A stretch of DNA of 64,000 nt from UBA5009 sp038043185 (GCA_038043185.1 JBBTCO010000004.1:1-64000), one strand, 5' to 3'. Counted from the first letter of the stretch, positions 37,017 to 46,523 are shown. Notes: generated from the letters alone by a model not told the origin. Made by a program: numbers and translations.

Positions 37017-37646
37017 GTGCTAACTGAAAAGATTTTCGCATTTGCTCATGTCGCTGATCAAGTGGTTCTTTGGGTACTGGTCGTTTTGAGTATCCTCAGT
37101 CTGGGAATGATCCTCGAGAGATTTTTTGCCTTAAGAAAGGTTTCTTCTGAATCTGCAAAAGTACGGACTCGAATTCGGCAAGCACTTCAAAGCAACAGCA
37201 TCAATGATTTCGAAGATTTGGCTCGCGATCCGAGTTCAATTGAAGGCCGATCTGCAGGCTATGCCCTTCGTTATATGAAGGAATCTGGCAGCCGGGGACT
37301 TGAAGAGGTTTTTAATACATTTGCTTTGACCGAAAGAGCAGATCTTGAAAGATTTTTGGGATTCTTAGCCACGGTGGGATCGAATGCGCCGTATATAGGT
37401 CTTTTGGGAACAGTTTTAGGTATTATGAAAGCCTTTAATGATTTGGCTCAGGCCTCGGAAGCTGGACAGCAAACGGTGATGGCGGGAATTTCGGTGGCGC
37501 TTGTGGCGACAGCAGCGGGTCTTTTTGTGGCGATCCCTGCAGTTATTTTTTACAATTATTACAGTCGCAAACTAAAAACCATTTTTCAAAGTTTAGAGAG
37601 CGTTAAAGAAATGGGCCTAGCTTACGCTAAGAAAAAAGGCGTTTAA
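37017..37646 (+). CDS. ExbB/TolQ/MotA-type proton channel
   Basis: A 209-aa inner-membrane protein with GTG start and AAAAAGGAG upstream. Three helices are visible: residues of about 13-33, then GFLATVGSNAPYIGLLGTVLGIM near 120-140, and ISVALVATAAGLFVAIPAVIFYNYY near 160-185. It forms a proton-driven motor with the ExbD-like protein 2 nt downstream. Whether it serves TonB, Tol or another system cannot be decided; a nearby envelope protein, not a TonB gene, follows. Confidence 0.9.
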   Translation: MLTEKIFAFAHVADQVVLWVLVVLSILSLGMILERFFALRKVSSESAKVRTRIRQALQSNSINDFEDLARDPSSIEGRSAGYALRYMKESGSRGLEEVFNTFALTERADLERFLGFLATVGSNAPYIGLLGTVLGIMKAFNDLAQASEAGQQTVMAGISVALVATAAGLFVAIPAVIFYNYYSRKLKTIFQSLESVKEMGLAYAKKKGV

Positions 37647-37648
37647 TT

Positions 37649-38056
37649 ATGGCTTCAAAAATAACAAATGATGATGATCCGATATCGGAAATTAATGTAG
37701 TTCCCCTTGTTGATATCATCTTGGTGGTGCTGATTATTTTTATGGTGACCGCTCCCATGTTTATCAAACCCACCATTAATGTGAATTTGCCAAAGGCCGC
37801 TTCCGGAGATCAAACTGCCCCAAGCAAACTCAATATTGCATTAACGGCGGATGGCCGAATTAATTTGAATGGAACTTTCACCGATGAAGCCCAAGTTTCC
37901 CAACGAGCTGCAGAAGAAGTTTCGAAAAATCCAGAAGTTCAAGCGATTATCTCTGCGGATAAAGATGTATCCCATGGGCGGGTGGTTGCACTTTTGGATG
38001 TTGTGAAGAGTGTGGGCGTGAAGAAGTTTGCGATTAGCATTGATAAAGCAAAATAA
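37649..38056 (+). CDS. ExbD/TolR-type protein
   Basis: A 135-aa partner of the channel protein. The single helix VVPLVDIILVVLIIFMVTAP has the conserved Asp (D of LVDI) that carries protons. The periplasmic domain (INVNLPKAASGDQ through KSVGVKKFAISIDKAK) is of ExbD/TolR type and short. Confidence 0.92.
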   Translation: MASKITNDDDPISEINVVPLVDIILVVLIIFMVTAPMFIKPTINVNLPKAASGDQTAPSKLNIALTADGRINLNGTFTDEAQVSQRAAEEVSKNPEVQAIISADKDVSHGRVVALLDVVKSVGVKKFAISIDKAK

Positions 38057-38133
38057 AGTAGAGTCTGTTAAAGATTTTCATCTCAAAATGACACATCTAA
38101 AGTCCAGTCAAAAATCTGCCGAAGACTGTGGGG

Positions 38134-38649
38134 ATGAATGTACTCAGTAAAGAAAATAAATTCTTAGCGACTTTTGCGTCGTCAATGGTGGCGTTGACCA
38201 TTGTAACATTATCAAGTGTGGCCTCTGATTCAGCTTCTGATGAAATTAAATCCATAATTCCAGCCGAAGTGGTTTCTTCAGCCAGGACCCCTGCGTCCGT
38301 AAGCAAAGAAAAAATAAAACCAGCAAAGATTAAATTTAAATCGATTTCTTTGGATCTTTGTGAAGAAACTCCGTCGGTGGATTCACAATATGAAGTTCGG
38401 GGTCAATTCGTTCAAATAAAAGGAAAGAATTGCATTAAAGATAATAACCTTTCAGTTGTGAAAATAGTTAATCAAACGAATGGCTATACGGCTTCACTAT
38501 TGCCCTCGGGTAATAGTGAGTACCAAACTGACCTCATTCAACTGAGCGAAGGAAGTAACCAAATTGTGCTTCAGTACCAATCCGCTAAAGGTCAACCATT
38601 AGAACAAAAAATCACCTTAAAAGCACAGATCCAGAACCCTCAATTTTAA
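38134..38649 (+). CDS. Exported Ig-like hypothetical protein
   Basis: A 171-aa protein from ATG 38134 (a GTG two codons upstream is also in frame). The N-terminal hydrophobic segment (FLATFASSMVALTIVTLSS) is a signal or anchor, and a Lys-rich linker follows. Residues of about 85-170 look like an Ig-type or glucodextranase-B-type beta domain (VVKIVNQTNGYTASLLP and SEGSNQIVLQYQSAKG), with a likely disulfide between LDLCEE and GKNCIKD. It follows exbB-exbD and may be their envelope partner, though it lacks a TonB/TolA C-terminus. Confidence 0.6.
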   Translation: MNVLSKENKFLATFASSMVALTIVTLSSVASDSASDEIKSIIPAEVVSSARTPASVSKEKIKPAKIKFKSISLDLCEETPSVDSQYEVRGQFVQIKGKNCIKDNNLSVVKIVNQTNGYTASLLPSGNSEYQTDLIQLSEGSNQIVLQYQSAKGQPLEQKITLKAQIQNPQF

Positions 38650-38710
38650 CGTTTTGCACCATTTCGCAGAGTTTATTTGCCGGAGTCTAGGCTGTCTTCT
38701 ATTTTAAGGC

Positions 38711-39364
38711 GTGAATAAAACTACACCACAACAGAGCAGACTCAAAAGCCGAAGCGAAATTCACTTGGCTCGTAAAATCTGGCATATGACCACGGTCTTT
38801 GCGATGTTTATGATCTTTCAGGTGATCTCAAAAACCTCGGCCCTTGTAATCCTTGGTGTTGGTCTTTTTTTATTTGTCGGACTTGATCTTTTGCGTCAGC
38901 GCTATAAAGCTCTCAATGATTTAGCTCTTCATGTTTTTGGACCAGTGATGCGCCAAAATGAGGCCCATAAGTTGGCAGGGACAAGTTTCCTAATCACGGG
39001 AGTGACTGTTGTCGTCGCTATCTTTCCTCATGAAATCGTTTCATTAACACTTTTATTTTTGTGTTTTGCAGATCCTTTAGCATCTTATGTAGGCATTCGA
39101 TTTGGTAAAGAAAAAATCTTGGGGAATAAAACAATTCAAGGATTTTTAGCTGCTTTTGTTACCTGCCTGATTTGTTCTTACGTCTATTTGTCTTTGCTTA
39201 ATTTTCCGCCGGATCGCCTCTTGATTTTCAGTCTTCTTGCCGGTCTACTCGGCTCGTTAGCTGAACTGATACCCATTGCTAAAATTGATGACAATTTTAG
39301 CCTACCAGTGGTCAGTGCTATTGGCCTGTATGTTTTGTTTTATTTTTTCGGTTTTTTTGTTTGA
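38711..39364 (+). CDS. SEC59/DGK1/VTE5-type prenol or lipid kinase
   Basis: A 217-aa membrane protein with GTG start. Motifs are RKIWHMTTVFAMF at the N-terminus, LCFADPLASYVGIRFGK, then ILGNKTIQGFLAAFVTCLI, which match CTP-dependent kinases of dolichol, phytol and diacylglycerol. About six or seven helices. The pssA gene directly downstream supports a phospholipid role. The substrate is not readable. Confidence 0.8.
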   Translation: MNKTTPQQSRLKSRSEIHLARKIWHMTTVFAMFMIFQVISKTSALVILGVGLFLFVGLDLLRQRYKALNDLALHVFGPVMRQNEAHKLAGTSFLITGVTVVVAIFPHEIVSLTLLFLCFADPLASYVGIRFGKEKILGNKTIQGFLAAFVTCLICSYVYLSLLNFPPDRLLIFSLLAGLLGSLAELIPIAKIDDNFSLPVVSAIGLYVLFYFFGFFV

Positions 39365-39401
39365 GCTAAATAAGTTTGTTCTAACTAGGGTGGAAAAAAT
39401 A

Positions 39402-40238
39402 ATGATTGATAAAAACGCAGATTCCTCGAATGAAAATTCGCGTAAACAATTATCCATGTACGTTTACCTTTTGCCCAATCTGATGACCACAGGAAATATG
39501 TTCTGCGGTTTTTTTGCGGTGGTGCAATCGATGCGGCAAAACTTTATTATAGCCGCCTATGCCATAGTGATCGCAGCGGTCTTTGATCAACTGGATGGAC
39601 GATTGGCAAGACTCACGCGTTCCACCAGTAAATTTGGCGCCGAATATGATTCGCTTTGTGATTTAGTGAGTTTTGGAATGGCTCCGTCCATTTTACTTTA
39701 CATGTGGTCGCTGCAACCATTCGGGCGTTTGGGATGGATGGCTTGTTTTCTTTTTGTAGCTTGCGGTGCTATTCGTTTGGCGCGATTCAATGTGCAAGTG
39801 AATATTGTTGAAAAAAATTATTTTCAAGGTCTGCCGATTCCGATGGCTGCAGGTATTGTTGCTTCCTCTGTTTTGGCTTTTCAGGATCTTGAGTGGGAAG
39901 CCTGGGGGCATCCAGGACTTTTACTGATGACGCTGCTTTTGGCTATCGTTATGGTCAGCACTTTTCGTTATCGCAGTTTTAAGGATTTAGATTTGAAAGA
40001 GCGAATGCCCTTTCGCTATCTGATCATTGGCGTTGGGGTTCTTTGTGTTGTCGCGCTTTGGCCCGAAATCATGCTTTTTGTATTATTCATGTCTTATGCC
40101 GTACTTGGCGCGGTGTTTGGTGTGTTCAAGCTGGGTAAAAATGTGCGGAAATTTAAACCGAATAATTATGCACCCGCCAATCAAGACGACCCGGATTTAA
40201 TGAGCGAAGAAGATGTCGAGAACGAGGGAAAGAAGTGA
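39402..40238 (+). CDS. pssA: CDP-diacylglycerol-serine O-phosphatidyltransferase
   Basis: A 278-aa membrane enzyme making phosphatidylserine. The CDP-alcohol phosphotransferase signature reads DQLDGRLARLTRSTSKFGAE and continues to YDSLCDLVSFG, giving DGxxAR-8x-G-3x-D-3x-D. The N-terminus YLLPNLMTTGNMFCGFFA is typical of PssA. ATG at 39402 is preferred; the open frame extends upstream into the preceding gene in another frame. The lipid kinase-like gene precedes it and asd overlaps its end. Confidence 0.9.
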   Translation: MIDKNADSSNENSRKQLSMYVYLLPNLMTTGNMFCGFFAVVQSMRQNFIIAAYAIVIAAVFDQLDGRLARLTRSTSKFGAEYDSLCDLVSFGMAPSILLYMWSLQPFGRLGWMACFLFVACGAIRLARFNVQVNIVEKNYFQGLPIPMAAGIVASSVLAFQDLEWEAWGHPGLLLMTLLLAIVMVSTFRYRSFKDLDLKERMPFRYLIIGVGVLCVVALWPEIMLFVLFMSYAVLGAVFGVFKLGKNVRKFKPNNYAPANQDDPDLMSEEDVENEGKK

Positions 40239-41263
40239 GCATTCAGAAAAAAATTAAGCTCGGAGTGGTTGGAGCCACCGGAATGGTCGGCCAAGCTTTT
40301 ATGACTTTGCTTGAGGAAAGAAATTTTCCTCTGGAAGAACTGCGCCCATTTGCCAGCGAAAATTCCGTTGGAAAAAAAATTCATGTTCAAGGAAAAGATT
40401 GGTCATGTCAGGCGTTAATAGCCGGATGTTTTAATGGCCTCGATCTTGTTTTTTTTTCCTCTGGGGACGCGATCAGCGAAGTTTGGGCTCCCCAAGCGGT
40501 TAAATCCGGCGCGTTTGCTATTGATAACTCAGCCGCTTTTCGCATGAAAAAAGACATCGAACTTCTTGTGCCCGAAGTGAATGGGGAGCGCGTTGGATCT
40601 CATTCAAAACCACAAATTATTGCCAATCCTAATTGTTCAACAATTCAACTGGTCATGGCTTTGAAACCCTTGATGGATGACTTTGGCATTGAAGATGTGA
40701 AGGTCAGCACCTATCAGGCAGTCAGTGGAGCCGGACAACCTGGTCATGATGAACTATTTAAGCAAATGGATAATCATAAAAATGGCAATCCTGTGCCTGA
40801 AGTTTTCCCTCATCCCATTCTTTTTAATGTGATCCCGCAAATTGGTGCATTCAATGAGCAAGGATATTGCTCTGAAGAAGTTAAAATCATGAGCGAAACG
40901 CGAAAAATTTTACAAGAACCAGGCTTAAAAATTTCCGCCTTCACCGTTCGTGTCCCAGCTTTGAACTCACACAGTGAAACCGTATGGGTTACACTCAAAA
41001 AAGATATAAAAAAAGATTCTTTTGTAGCCAGTTTACGTCAATTTCCGGGCTTGGTGGTTTTAGACGATCCCGATCCCTCGATATATCCGACGCCAAGGGA
41101 TGTTTCAGGAAAAGACCCAGTTTATGTGGGGCGTATTCATCGCGATCTCGACGATCCTCGCCTGTGGTTAATGTGGATTGTCTCTGATAATCTCAAAAAG
41201 GGTGCGGCTTTAAATGGCTTACAAATAGCCGAGCGAATTTTTGACATCACAGCACGATCATGA
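40235..41263 (+). CDS. asd: Aspartate-semialdehyde dehydrogenase
   Basis: A 342-aa enzyme of the lysine/threonine/methionine pathway. NADP binding is KLGVVGATGMVGQAF, and the catalytic Cys is in IIANPNCSTIQLVMALKP. The substrate-binding YQAVSGAGQPG and VRVPALNSHSETVWV complete it. The GTG start overlaps the pssA stop (GTGA). The aspartate kinase of the same pathway is separate at 55807-56994. Confidence 0.95.
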   Translation: MSIQKKIKLGVVGATGMVGQAFMTLLEERNFPLEELRPFASENSVGKKIHVQGKDWSCQALIAGCFNGLDLVFFSSGDAISEVWAPQAVKSGAFAIDNSAAFRMKKDIELLVPEVNGERVGSHSKPQIIANPNCSTIQLVMALKPLMDDFGIEDVKVSTYQAVSGAGQPGHDELFKQMDNHKNGNPVPEVFPHPILFNVIPQIGAFNEQGYCSEEVKIMSETRKILQEPGLKISAFTVRVPALNSHSETVWVTLKKDIKKDSFVASLRQFPGLVVLDDPDPSIYPTPRDVSGKDPVYVGRIHRDLDDPRLWLMWIVSDNLKKGAALNGLQIAERIFDITARS

Positions 41264-41275
41264 TCTCATTTAAGG

Positions 41276-42688
41276 GTGAAGATTTCATCAGCCACTTTTA
41301 ATTTTCAAATTCTTTTTATGAGCACTTTATTGAGCTTGGTGGCTTCCCCATGTTTTGCTCAAACCACTACAACCACTCACACGATCAGTGTTCCGAGCGG
41401 TGTTTCGCAAGCTTCTGTGGTCGATGGTACAACTGTAAATATATATGCCGGCTGGGCCAATGCAGCAAGTAACTGTTCAACGGCAACTTCAAGCTCACTT
41501 TGTGACACTTGTGTGGGCGGTGCCGATGTGCCATGCAATCATGGCAGCATTCACCCTCAGTCAGTTTTGCAAATTGATGTGTCATCGACAACGGCCAATA
41601 TAAATGGATTGCCAATACAACTTTCAACTGAGGCTGGCTCGGTTCAACTTGTATCTGGCGTTGTTTCTACGGTGGCAACTTCAACGGGTTATACTTTACA
41701 AATTCCTTGGACTCTTTTGTGTGCAAATGGATTAAGTAACGGTACTACTAAGCTTGGATCAACTTGTGGTGAAGACGGTACGGCGGGGACTCCGCCATTT
41801 TTCCTGACGCAATCTCTTTATTTTGGCCCAGTATCCGCTGGGGCCTTTGTTGAGAAAATCACACTTACGATTAACTTGAGCGTATTTAGTTCAACCTCAA
41901 GTACCTACACGGAATGCCCAAATGGCGCGACCGGTTCCGAAGGTGGGGCCGCATGTTACTTCAAAATGTTTGGCGGAGACGAAAAAGTTTACGTAGATAT
42001 ATTTGAACCATCTTGGAATCTTGATTCTCCGGCGATGACCATAGGCTCGGGCACGGCACCTGTAAAAAGTGTGACATTTTTTTCTCAGGAAAGTCCCAAT
42101 GCTGGTGCTGATGCTGCTACTATTGCAGCGATCACTAACTCTAGTGATTCCTTCGAACTTCCGGTTAGTAAGGGCGAAGATCCCTTGTCTGACAATCGAC
42201 TTAACGGTTTTGAAAATGGCACAAGATATTGTTTTAAAATGACAACCGTTGATGTGACCGGAAATATTCAAAGATTTACACCTATTCCACCAGCTGTTGC
42301 TTCGGATTTATGCGCAGAAGCTGCAGATGTGATCGGAATTTTAAGTGACAAGAATTGTTTTATTGCTACCGCTGCCTTTGGTTCTTCCCTGAACCGCCAC
42401 GTGCAAAGATTTCGTGAATTCAGAAATCAATTTATGGCCACCAGTGAATGGGGCAAAAAATTTATTGATCTTTATTATGAGTATGGTCCGGAAGCGGCGG
42501 CCTCGATCAAAAAAAACGAGACTCTGCGATCAATGGCGCGTGGAATGCTTTGGCCACTCTTGGGTTTTGTTGAAATTTCGCTTCATTATGGTTTGGCTTG
42601 GGGAATTTTTTCTTTGGTGATGACTCTGCTTGTGCTTAGAAAATTATTCCAAATTTTTAAATTTCGATTGATTAAGAGGTCAAATTGA
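41276..42688 (+). CDS. Exported protein with CFI-box C-terminal domain
   Basis: A 470-aa protein with GTG start and a signal peptide ending at CFA (about residue 28). The mature part is Thr/Ser-rich with several cysteine pairs (NCSTATSSSLCDTCVGGADVP), beta-rich and unrecognised. The C-terminus is a typical CFI-box: CFIATAAFGSSLNRHVQRFR, then a YYEYGPEAAASI segment and a hydrophobic helix (WGIFSLVMTLLVLRKLF) followed by basic residues. CFI-box C-termini are thought to be envelope sorting tails; the cognate protease is not in the window. Confidence 0.78.
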   Translation: MKISSATFNFQILFMSTLLSLVASPCFAQTTTTTHTISVPSGVSQASVVDGTTVNIYAGWANAASNCSTATSSSLCDTCVGGADVPCNHGSIHPQSVLQIDVSSTTANINGLPIQLSTEAGSVQLVSGVVSTVATSTGYTLQIPWTLLCANGLSNGTTKLGSTCGEDGTAGTPPFFLTQSLYFGPVSAGAFVEKITLTINLSVFSSTSSTYTECPNGATGSEGGAACYFKMFGGDEKVYVDIFEPSWNLDSPAMTIGSGTAPVKSVTFFSQESPNAGADAATIAAITNSSDSFELPVSKGEDPLSDNRLNGFENGTRYCFKMTTVDVTGNIQRFTPIPPAVASDLCAEAADVIGILSDKNCFIATAAFGSSLNRHVQRFREFRNQFMATSEWGKKFIDLYYEYGPEAAASIKKNETLRSMARGMLWPLLGFVEISLHYGLAWGIFSLVMTLLVLRKLFQIFKFRLIKRSN

Positions 42689-43545
42689 AAAATTTCTGGA
42701 TTCAATTTTTTCTCGCCCCTTTGTTTTTTGTGATCAGCGTGACAGCTTTTGCAGAAGAAGAAAGTCTGGATCAAAAACCAAATGAACCACCTTACACCAA
42801 TATGGATGAAATGGACTTAGCGGCGCCGCAAGCACGTCCAGCCCCTGAAGGAAAACAGATTGCCCATCCCAATGCAGCCAAAGGACTTTATTTAATTGAT
42901 CGTGGAACGGGTGAATATTTTTATAAAGTTGATGTTAAAACAAAAAAAGAAAAAACAATGTCTTTGCGAATTGGAAGCTACGAAGCGCCTTCAATCACCG
43001 CAACAACTCCCACTGGAACTATTGGCTTTCAAGATATTTATAAAGAAAGTGCCCCGGCTTTTTTTCTTTATGATTATGAATGGGCCCCTTTTGAGAGATT
43101 TCGTCAGTTAGGAATTCAAGTGGGTACGGGATTGCTCTTCACACAAGGAAATGGAATTTTACTATCGAGTACAATCCTAGAGGCTAAAGAAAAATACACC
43201 TTTATTGCTATTCCCCTGAATTTGGGTTTGATCTTTCGTTTTGAGTTTATGTCTCGACAATGGGTAGTGCCCTATGCTTCGGGTGGCGGTACTTATTTTG
43301 GTTTGGTGGAAACTCGTGACGATGGAAAAGATAATAAGGTTATTGGGTCCCCAGCGGCCTATGCTGCCGGTGGCCTTTTGCTGAACTTATCAGCTTTTGA
43401 CAAGCGAACCGCATTTGTTTTTGACCGAGAGTATGGCATTAACAATCTGTGGTTAGCTGCGGAATTTCGAGTTTTTCAAAGTTTTTCAGAGGATCTCGAT
43501 ATGTCTAGCAACGTTATTAATATGGGTGTCACTGTTGATTATTGA
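42685..43545 (+). CDS. Outer-membrane beta-barrel-like protein
   Basis: A 286-aa protein with a TTG start overlapping the preceding stop (TTGA) and GAGG upstream. The signal peptide runs to VTAFA near residue 23. A Pro-rich spacer is followed by about 180 residues of alternating strands (FRQLGIQVGTGLLFTQGNGILL and beyond) ending in MGVTVDY, consistent with an 8-strand barrel. Translational coupling to the CFI-box protein suggests the two form a surface complex. Confidence 0.68.
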   Translation: MKNFWIQFFLAPLFFVISVTAFAEEESLDQKPNEPPYTNMDEMDLAAPQARPAPEGKQIAHPNAAKGLYLIDRGTGEYFYKVDVKTKKEKTMSLRIGSYEAPSITATTPTGTIGFQDIYKESAPAFFLYDYEWAPFERFRQLGIQVGTGLLFTQGNGILLSSTILEAKEKYTFIAIPLNLGLIFRFEFMSRQWVVPYASGGGTYFGLVETRDDGKDNKVIGSPAAYAAGGLLLNLSAFDKRTAFVFDREYGINNLWLAAEFRVFQSFSEDLDMSSNVINMGVTVDY

Positions 43546-43569
43546 GTGGCCTATTGAGGGAGTGAGAAA

Positions 43570-44169
43570 GTGAAACTTTATTATTCGGTGACTTCGCCTT
43601 TTGCGAGGAAAATTAGAATTGCGGCGATGATTTTGGATTTGGATGCAGAGGTTGAGTTGGTGAACACGGATGTGTATGCGAAGAATGATTATTTTCGGAT
43701 AAATCCGTTGCAAAAAATTCCAAGTTTAACGACAAGGGAAGGGCAGACGCTGACAAATTCGCCGTTTATTTTGGAATATTTGGATTTTATCTCATTAGGT
43801 AAAAAGATTTTGCCACTGGCGGGGCCCGAGCGCTGGCCGGCACTGAATTTTCAATCCATTGCTGATGGCATCATGGAGGCTTCGGTACTTCGTCGTTATG
43901 AAAGTCTACGCCCAGCTGACCGCCAAGATATGAGCTTTGAAAATCGTCAGAAGGAAAAAATCACCAATGGTTTGAGTTTTTTTGAAACGAATCATTTTCA
44001 AATGACAAAAAATTGGGGAGTTGCAGAAATCAGTCTGGCCTGTGCTCTTGGCTATTTAGATCTTCGTTTTTCTAAAGAAAATTGGTTGAAGGTTTACCCC
44101 CATTTATCGCATTGGTATCAATCAGTGAAAGAGTCTGATGTCATGAAAAAAACTGAAGCTAAGATCTAG
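43570..44169 (+). CDS. Glutathione S-transferase-like protein
   Basis: A 199-aa thioredoxin-fold GST. The N-terminal domain reads KLYYSVTSPFARKIRIAAMI, with the active Ser in SPF, and NPLQKIPSLTTREGQTLTNS where the glutathione gamma-glutamyl contact (TNS) lies. The C-terminal helical domain follows. GTG start with GGGAG nearby. The substrate is unknown, and it is compactly arranged with truA. Confidence 0.88.
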   Translation: MKLYYSVTSPFARKIRIAAMILDLDAEVELVNTDVYAKNDYFRINPLQKIPSLTTREGQTLTNSPFILEYLDFISLGKKILPLAGPERWPALNFQSIADGIMEASVLRRYESLRPADRQDMSFENRQKEKITNGLSFFETNHFQMTKNWGVAEISLACALGYLDLRFSKENWLKVYPHLSHWYQSVKESDVMKKTEAKI

Positions 44170-44955
44170 ATGACAAGGATTCGCTTCGAAGTTTCTTATG
44201 ATGGAACCGATTTTTGTGGTTGGCAGCGGCAAAAGCATGGGCCATTAAAAAGTGTCCAGCACACCATTGAAGAAGCCTTGCAAATCATGTTTAAAGAAAA
44301 AATCACTTTATTTGCTTCGGGTCGAACTGATGCCGGTGTTCACGCCGTTTCGCAAGTTTGTCACTTCGACGTGAATCGCAGTGAAGAAGCAATGAGGCGA
44401 TGGAATTTAGCCGAAGCCTTGCGACCTCATTTGCCAACGACAATTCAGCTAAAAAAAATCTGGATTGCCCCGGATGATTTTCACGCCACAATTTCAGCAA
44501 CACATAAAACTTACAAATACCTGATTTACAATCGTCCTCGGCGTTCCGTTTTTTTACATCGCTATGCTGAATGGATTCGTCGTCCTTTGGATTTGTCCCA
44601 TTTGCAGGCGAGTGCTCAATTTTTATTGGGAAAACATGATTTTAAGAGCTTTCAATCGGTAGGAACTGTTGTTCCACATACCACTCGAAGTATTTACAAG
44701 GCGGAATGGATTTTAAAAAAGTCTGATGTGTTTCAATTCACCATTACGGGCAGTGGTTTCTTAAAACAGATGGTAAGAAATATAGTTGGCACTCAGCTCA
44801 TGTTGGATCGCCTTAAGGAAAATCCAGAAAAAATAAGAAATATCATAGAGTTAAAGGACCGAAAGCAGGCGGGCCCACCGGCTGCTCCTCAGGGTCTCTA
44901 TTTATGGAAAGTTTATTATCCCAAGGAACTTGACAACAGGTGCCGCGAACTTTAA
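44170..44955 (+). CDS. truA: tRNA pseudouridine(38-40) synthase
   Basis: A 261-aa TruA. YDGTDFCGWQRQKHGPLKSVQ is the N-terminal signature; the catalytic Asp is in FASGRTDAGVHAVSQVCHF. It begins immediately after the GST stop codon. truA upstream of rplM-rpsI is a common bacterial order. Confidence 0.95.
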   Translation: MTRIRFEVSYDGTDFCGWQRQKHGPLKSVQHTIEEALQIMFKEKITLFASGRTDAGVHAVSQVCHFDVNRSEEAMRRWNLAEALRPHLPTTIQLKKIWIAPDDFHATISATHKTYKYLIYNRPRRSVFLHRYAEWIRRPLDLSHLQASAQFLLGKHDFKSFQSVGTVVPHTTRSIYKAEWILKKSDVFQFTITGSGFLKQMVRNIVGTQLMLDRLKENPEKIRNIIELKDRKQAGPPAAPQGLYLWKVYYPKELDNRCREL

Positions 44956-45005
44956 AAGAATCATTCTTCCCAAATGGGTAACTGGTCAGATCAATTGGAG
45001 ATCTC

Positions 45006-45446
45006 ATGAAAACTTGGAATGCTAAAACAGATGAAGTTGAAAGAAAGTGGCACCTGATCGATGCTGCTAATCAACGTGTTGGACGAGTTGCGACTCATAT
45101 TGCAAATTTACTTCGCGGAAAAAATAAAGCTATTTTTACTCCCCATGTTGATACCGGAGATTTTGTTATTGTCATTAATACGGACAAAATGGAACTCACA
45201 GGATCAAAATGGACTGATAAAAAATATTTCAGACATTCTCGTTTCTTTGGTTCATTGAAAGAGAAAACAGCTGAGCAAATGCGCAAAGAAGATTCTACTT
45301 TTATTATGACTGAAGCCGTTCGTGGAATGCTTCCGACAAATAAAATGACTCGACATACGATTTTAAAACTTAAAGCTTTTCCTGGTTCTGATCATCCTCA
45401 TGCGACTCAGAAACCTGAAGCTTATAAAATTGCGAAAAGGGATTAA
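45006..45446 (+). CDS. rplM: 50S ribosomal protein L13
   Basis: A 146-aa L13. KWHLIDAANQRVGRVATHIANLLRGK is the N-terminal signature and AVRGMLPTNKM is the conserved central block. GGAG precedes the ATG. rpsI follows after 2 nt, the invariable pair. Confidence 0.98.
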   Translation: MKTWNAKTDEVERKWHLIDAANQRVGRVATHIANLLRGKNKAIFTPHVDTGDFVIVINTDKMELTGSKWTDKKYFRHSRFFGSLKEKTAEQMRKEDSTFIMTEAVRGMLPTNKMTRHTILKLKAFPGSDHPHATQKPEAYKIAKRD

Positions 45447-45448
45447 GA

Positions 45449-45850
45449 ATGGCTGCTGCTGCTGAAAAAATTTTTTATGCAACTGGAAGAAGAAAAACAA
45501 GCGCTGCGCGCGTATTCATGAAACCTGGAAAAGGCGTGATCACGATCAACGGAAAAAAAGCCGATGATTATTTGCGAAGAATGCAATCTCGCATGGTGAT
45601 TTTGCAACCTCTTGAGTTACTTGAACAACAAGGAAAATTCGATGCTCGAGTCACTGTAACAGGTGGCGGTGAGTCTGGTCAGGCCGGAGCGATCCGTTTA
45701 GGAATCACTCGTTGTTTGATCGCTATGGACGCTGAAAATAAAGGGACTTTGAAAAAAGCCGGTTATGTCACACGCGATCCAAGAATGGTCGAGAGAAAAA
45801 AATACGGCCGAGCTGGAGCTCGTCGTCGCTACCAATACTCAAAACGATAA
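45449..45850 (+). CDS. rpsI: 30S ribosomal protein S9
   Basis: A 133-aa S9. It has YATGRRKTSAARVFMKPGKG at the N-terminus, GGESGQAGAIRLGITRCL in the middle, and the basic tail GRAGARRRYQYSKR that reaches the P-site tRNA. Confidence 0.98.
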   Translation: MAAAAEKIFYATGRRKTSAARVFMKPGKGVITINGKKADDYLRRMQSRMVILQPLELLEQQGKFDARVTVTGGGESGQAGAIRLGITRCLIAMDAENKGTLKKAGYVTRDPRMVERKKYGRAGARRRYQYSKR

Positions 45851-45880
45851 TTGGTTTATTCGAAATTTATGTTTTTACAA

Positions 45881-45911
45881 AAACCCAAGTGGAAGCTTGG
45901 GTTTTTTATTT
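45881..45911 (+). terminator. Terminator of rplM-rpsI
   Basis: AAACCCAAG (45881-45889), loop TGGAAG, CTTGGGTTT (45896-45904), then TTTATTTT. Confidence 0.9.
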
Positions 45912-45943
45912 TCTTGAAGTGATAGGGCAGACCCCTCGTTTTA

Positions 45944-45976
45944 GAATAAAAAAAAGGAGCCTTGTGGGCTCCTTTT
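45944..45976 (-). terminator. Terminator of the minus-strand secreted-protein gene
   Basis: On the minus strand, AAAAGGAGCC, loop CACAA and GGCTCCTTTT are followed by more T. It lies 28 nt past the stop codon of the 46004-46414 gene and is convergent with the rpsI terminator. Confidence 0.85.
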
Positions 45977-46003
45977 GAAATCTTTAAATTTTAAATCGAC
46001 TAA

Positions 46004-46414
46004 TTAAATTTCAGTCCCATTAACAGCTGTGCACTCAAGAGGATAAACATTTGATTGAACTGAAATGAATCCGTTCAGTTTATTTCCTTCTTTACGAATT
46101 CCGATGAAGCCAGCATTTCTAACAACGCCATTTTCTTGACGAGAAGTTTCTGAAACTAAGAGTAGTCCCATTACTCCAGCAGACATTTGAGAAGAAAATT
46201 CACCTTTTTCAATTTGTGAAAAATAACCGATAGTTTTTTCGCCCTCAACCAAAGTTAAGCGGATAAAATCGACAGAAATATCATTACCAACATCAACAAC
46301 GACTGTAACTTTTTTTGCGTCTTCAGAGGGTACTGCGCATTTTAACACTGGTTTCGCGGTTGCGAATGTCGAAACGCTAAGACAGGTTAAGAAAACTAAA
46401 GCTGATATTTTCAT
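46004..46414 (-). CDS. Small secreted hypothetical protein
   Basis: A 136-aa protein from ATG 46414, with AAAGGAG 7 nt upstream. Signal peptide MKISALVFLTCLSVSTFATA. The mature part is a single beta-rich domain with one likely disulfide (LKCAVP near the start and LECTAV near the end). No family is recognised. It is flanked by a clear terminator, so it is a separate transcript. Confidence 0.72.
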   Translation of the reverse strand: MKISALVFLTCLSVSTFATAKPVLKCAVPSEDAKKVTVVVDVGNDISVDFIRLTLVEGEKTIGYFSQIEKGEFSSQMSAGVMGLLLVSETSRQENGVVRNAGFIGIRKEGNKLNGFISVQSNVYPLECTAVNGTEI

Positions 46415-46523
46415 ATAAGACTCCTTTGTTAGCGCCACAACTAGACCATAGGCCAGCCACAAGCAAGAGCTTAGAAAAGGCACCCAGCATCAATTTGCTG
46501 GCGAAAGTCTTAGGTGAAATATT

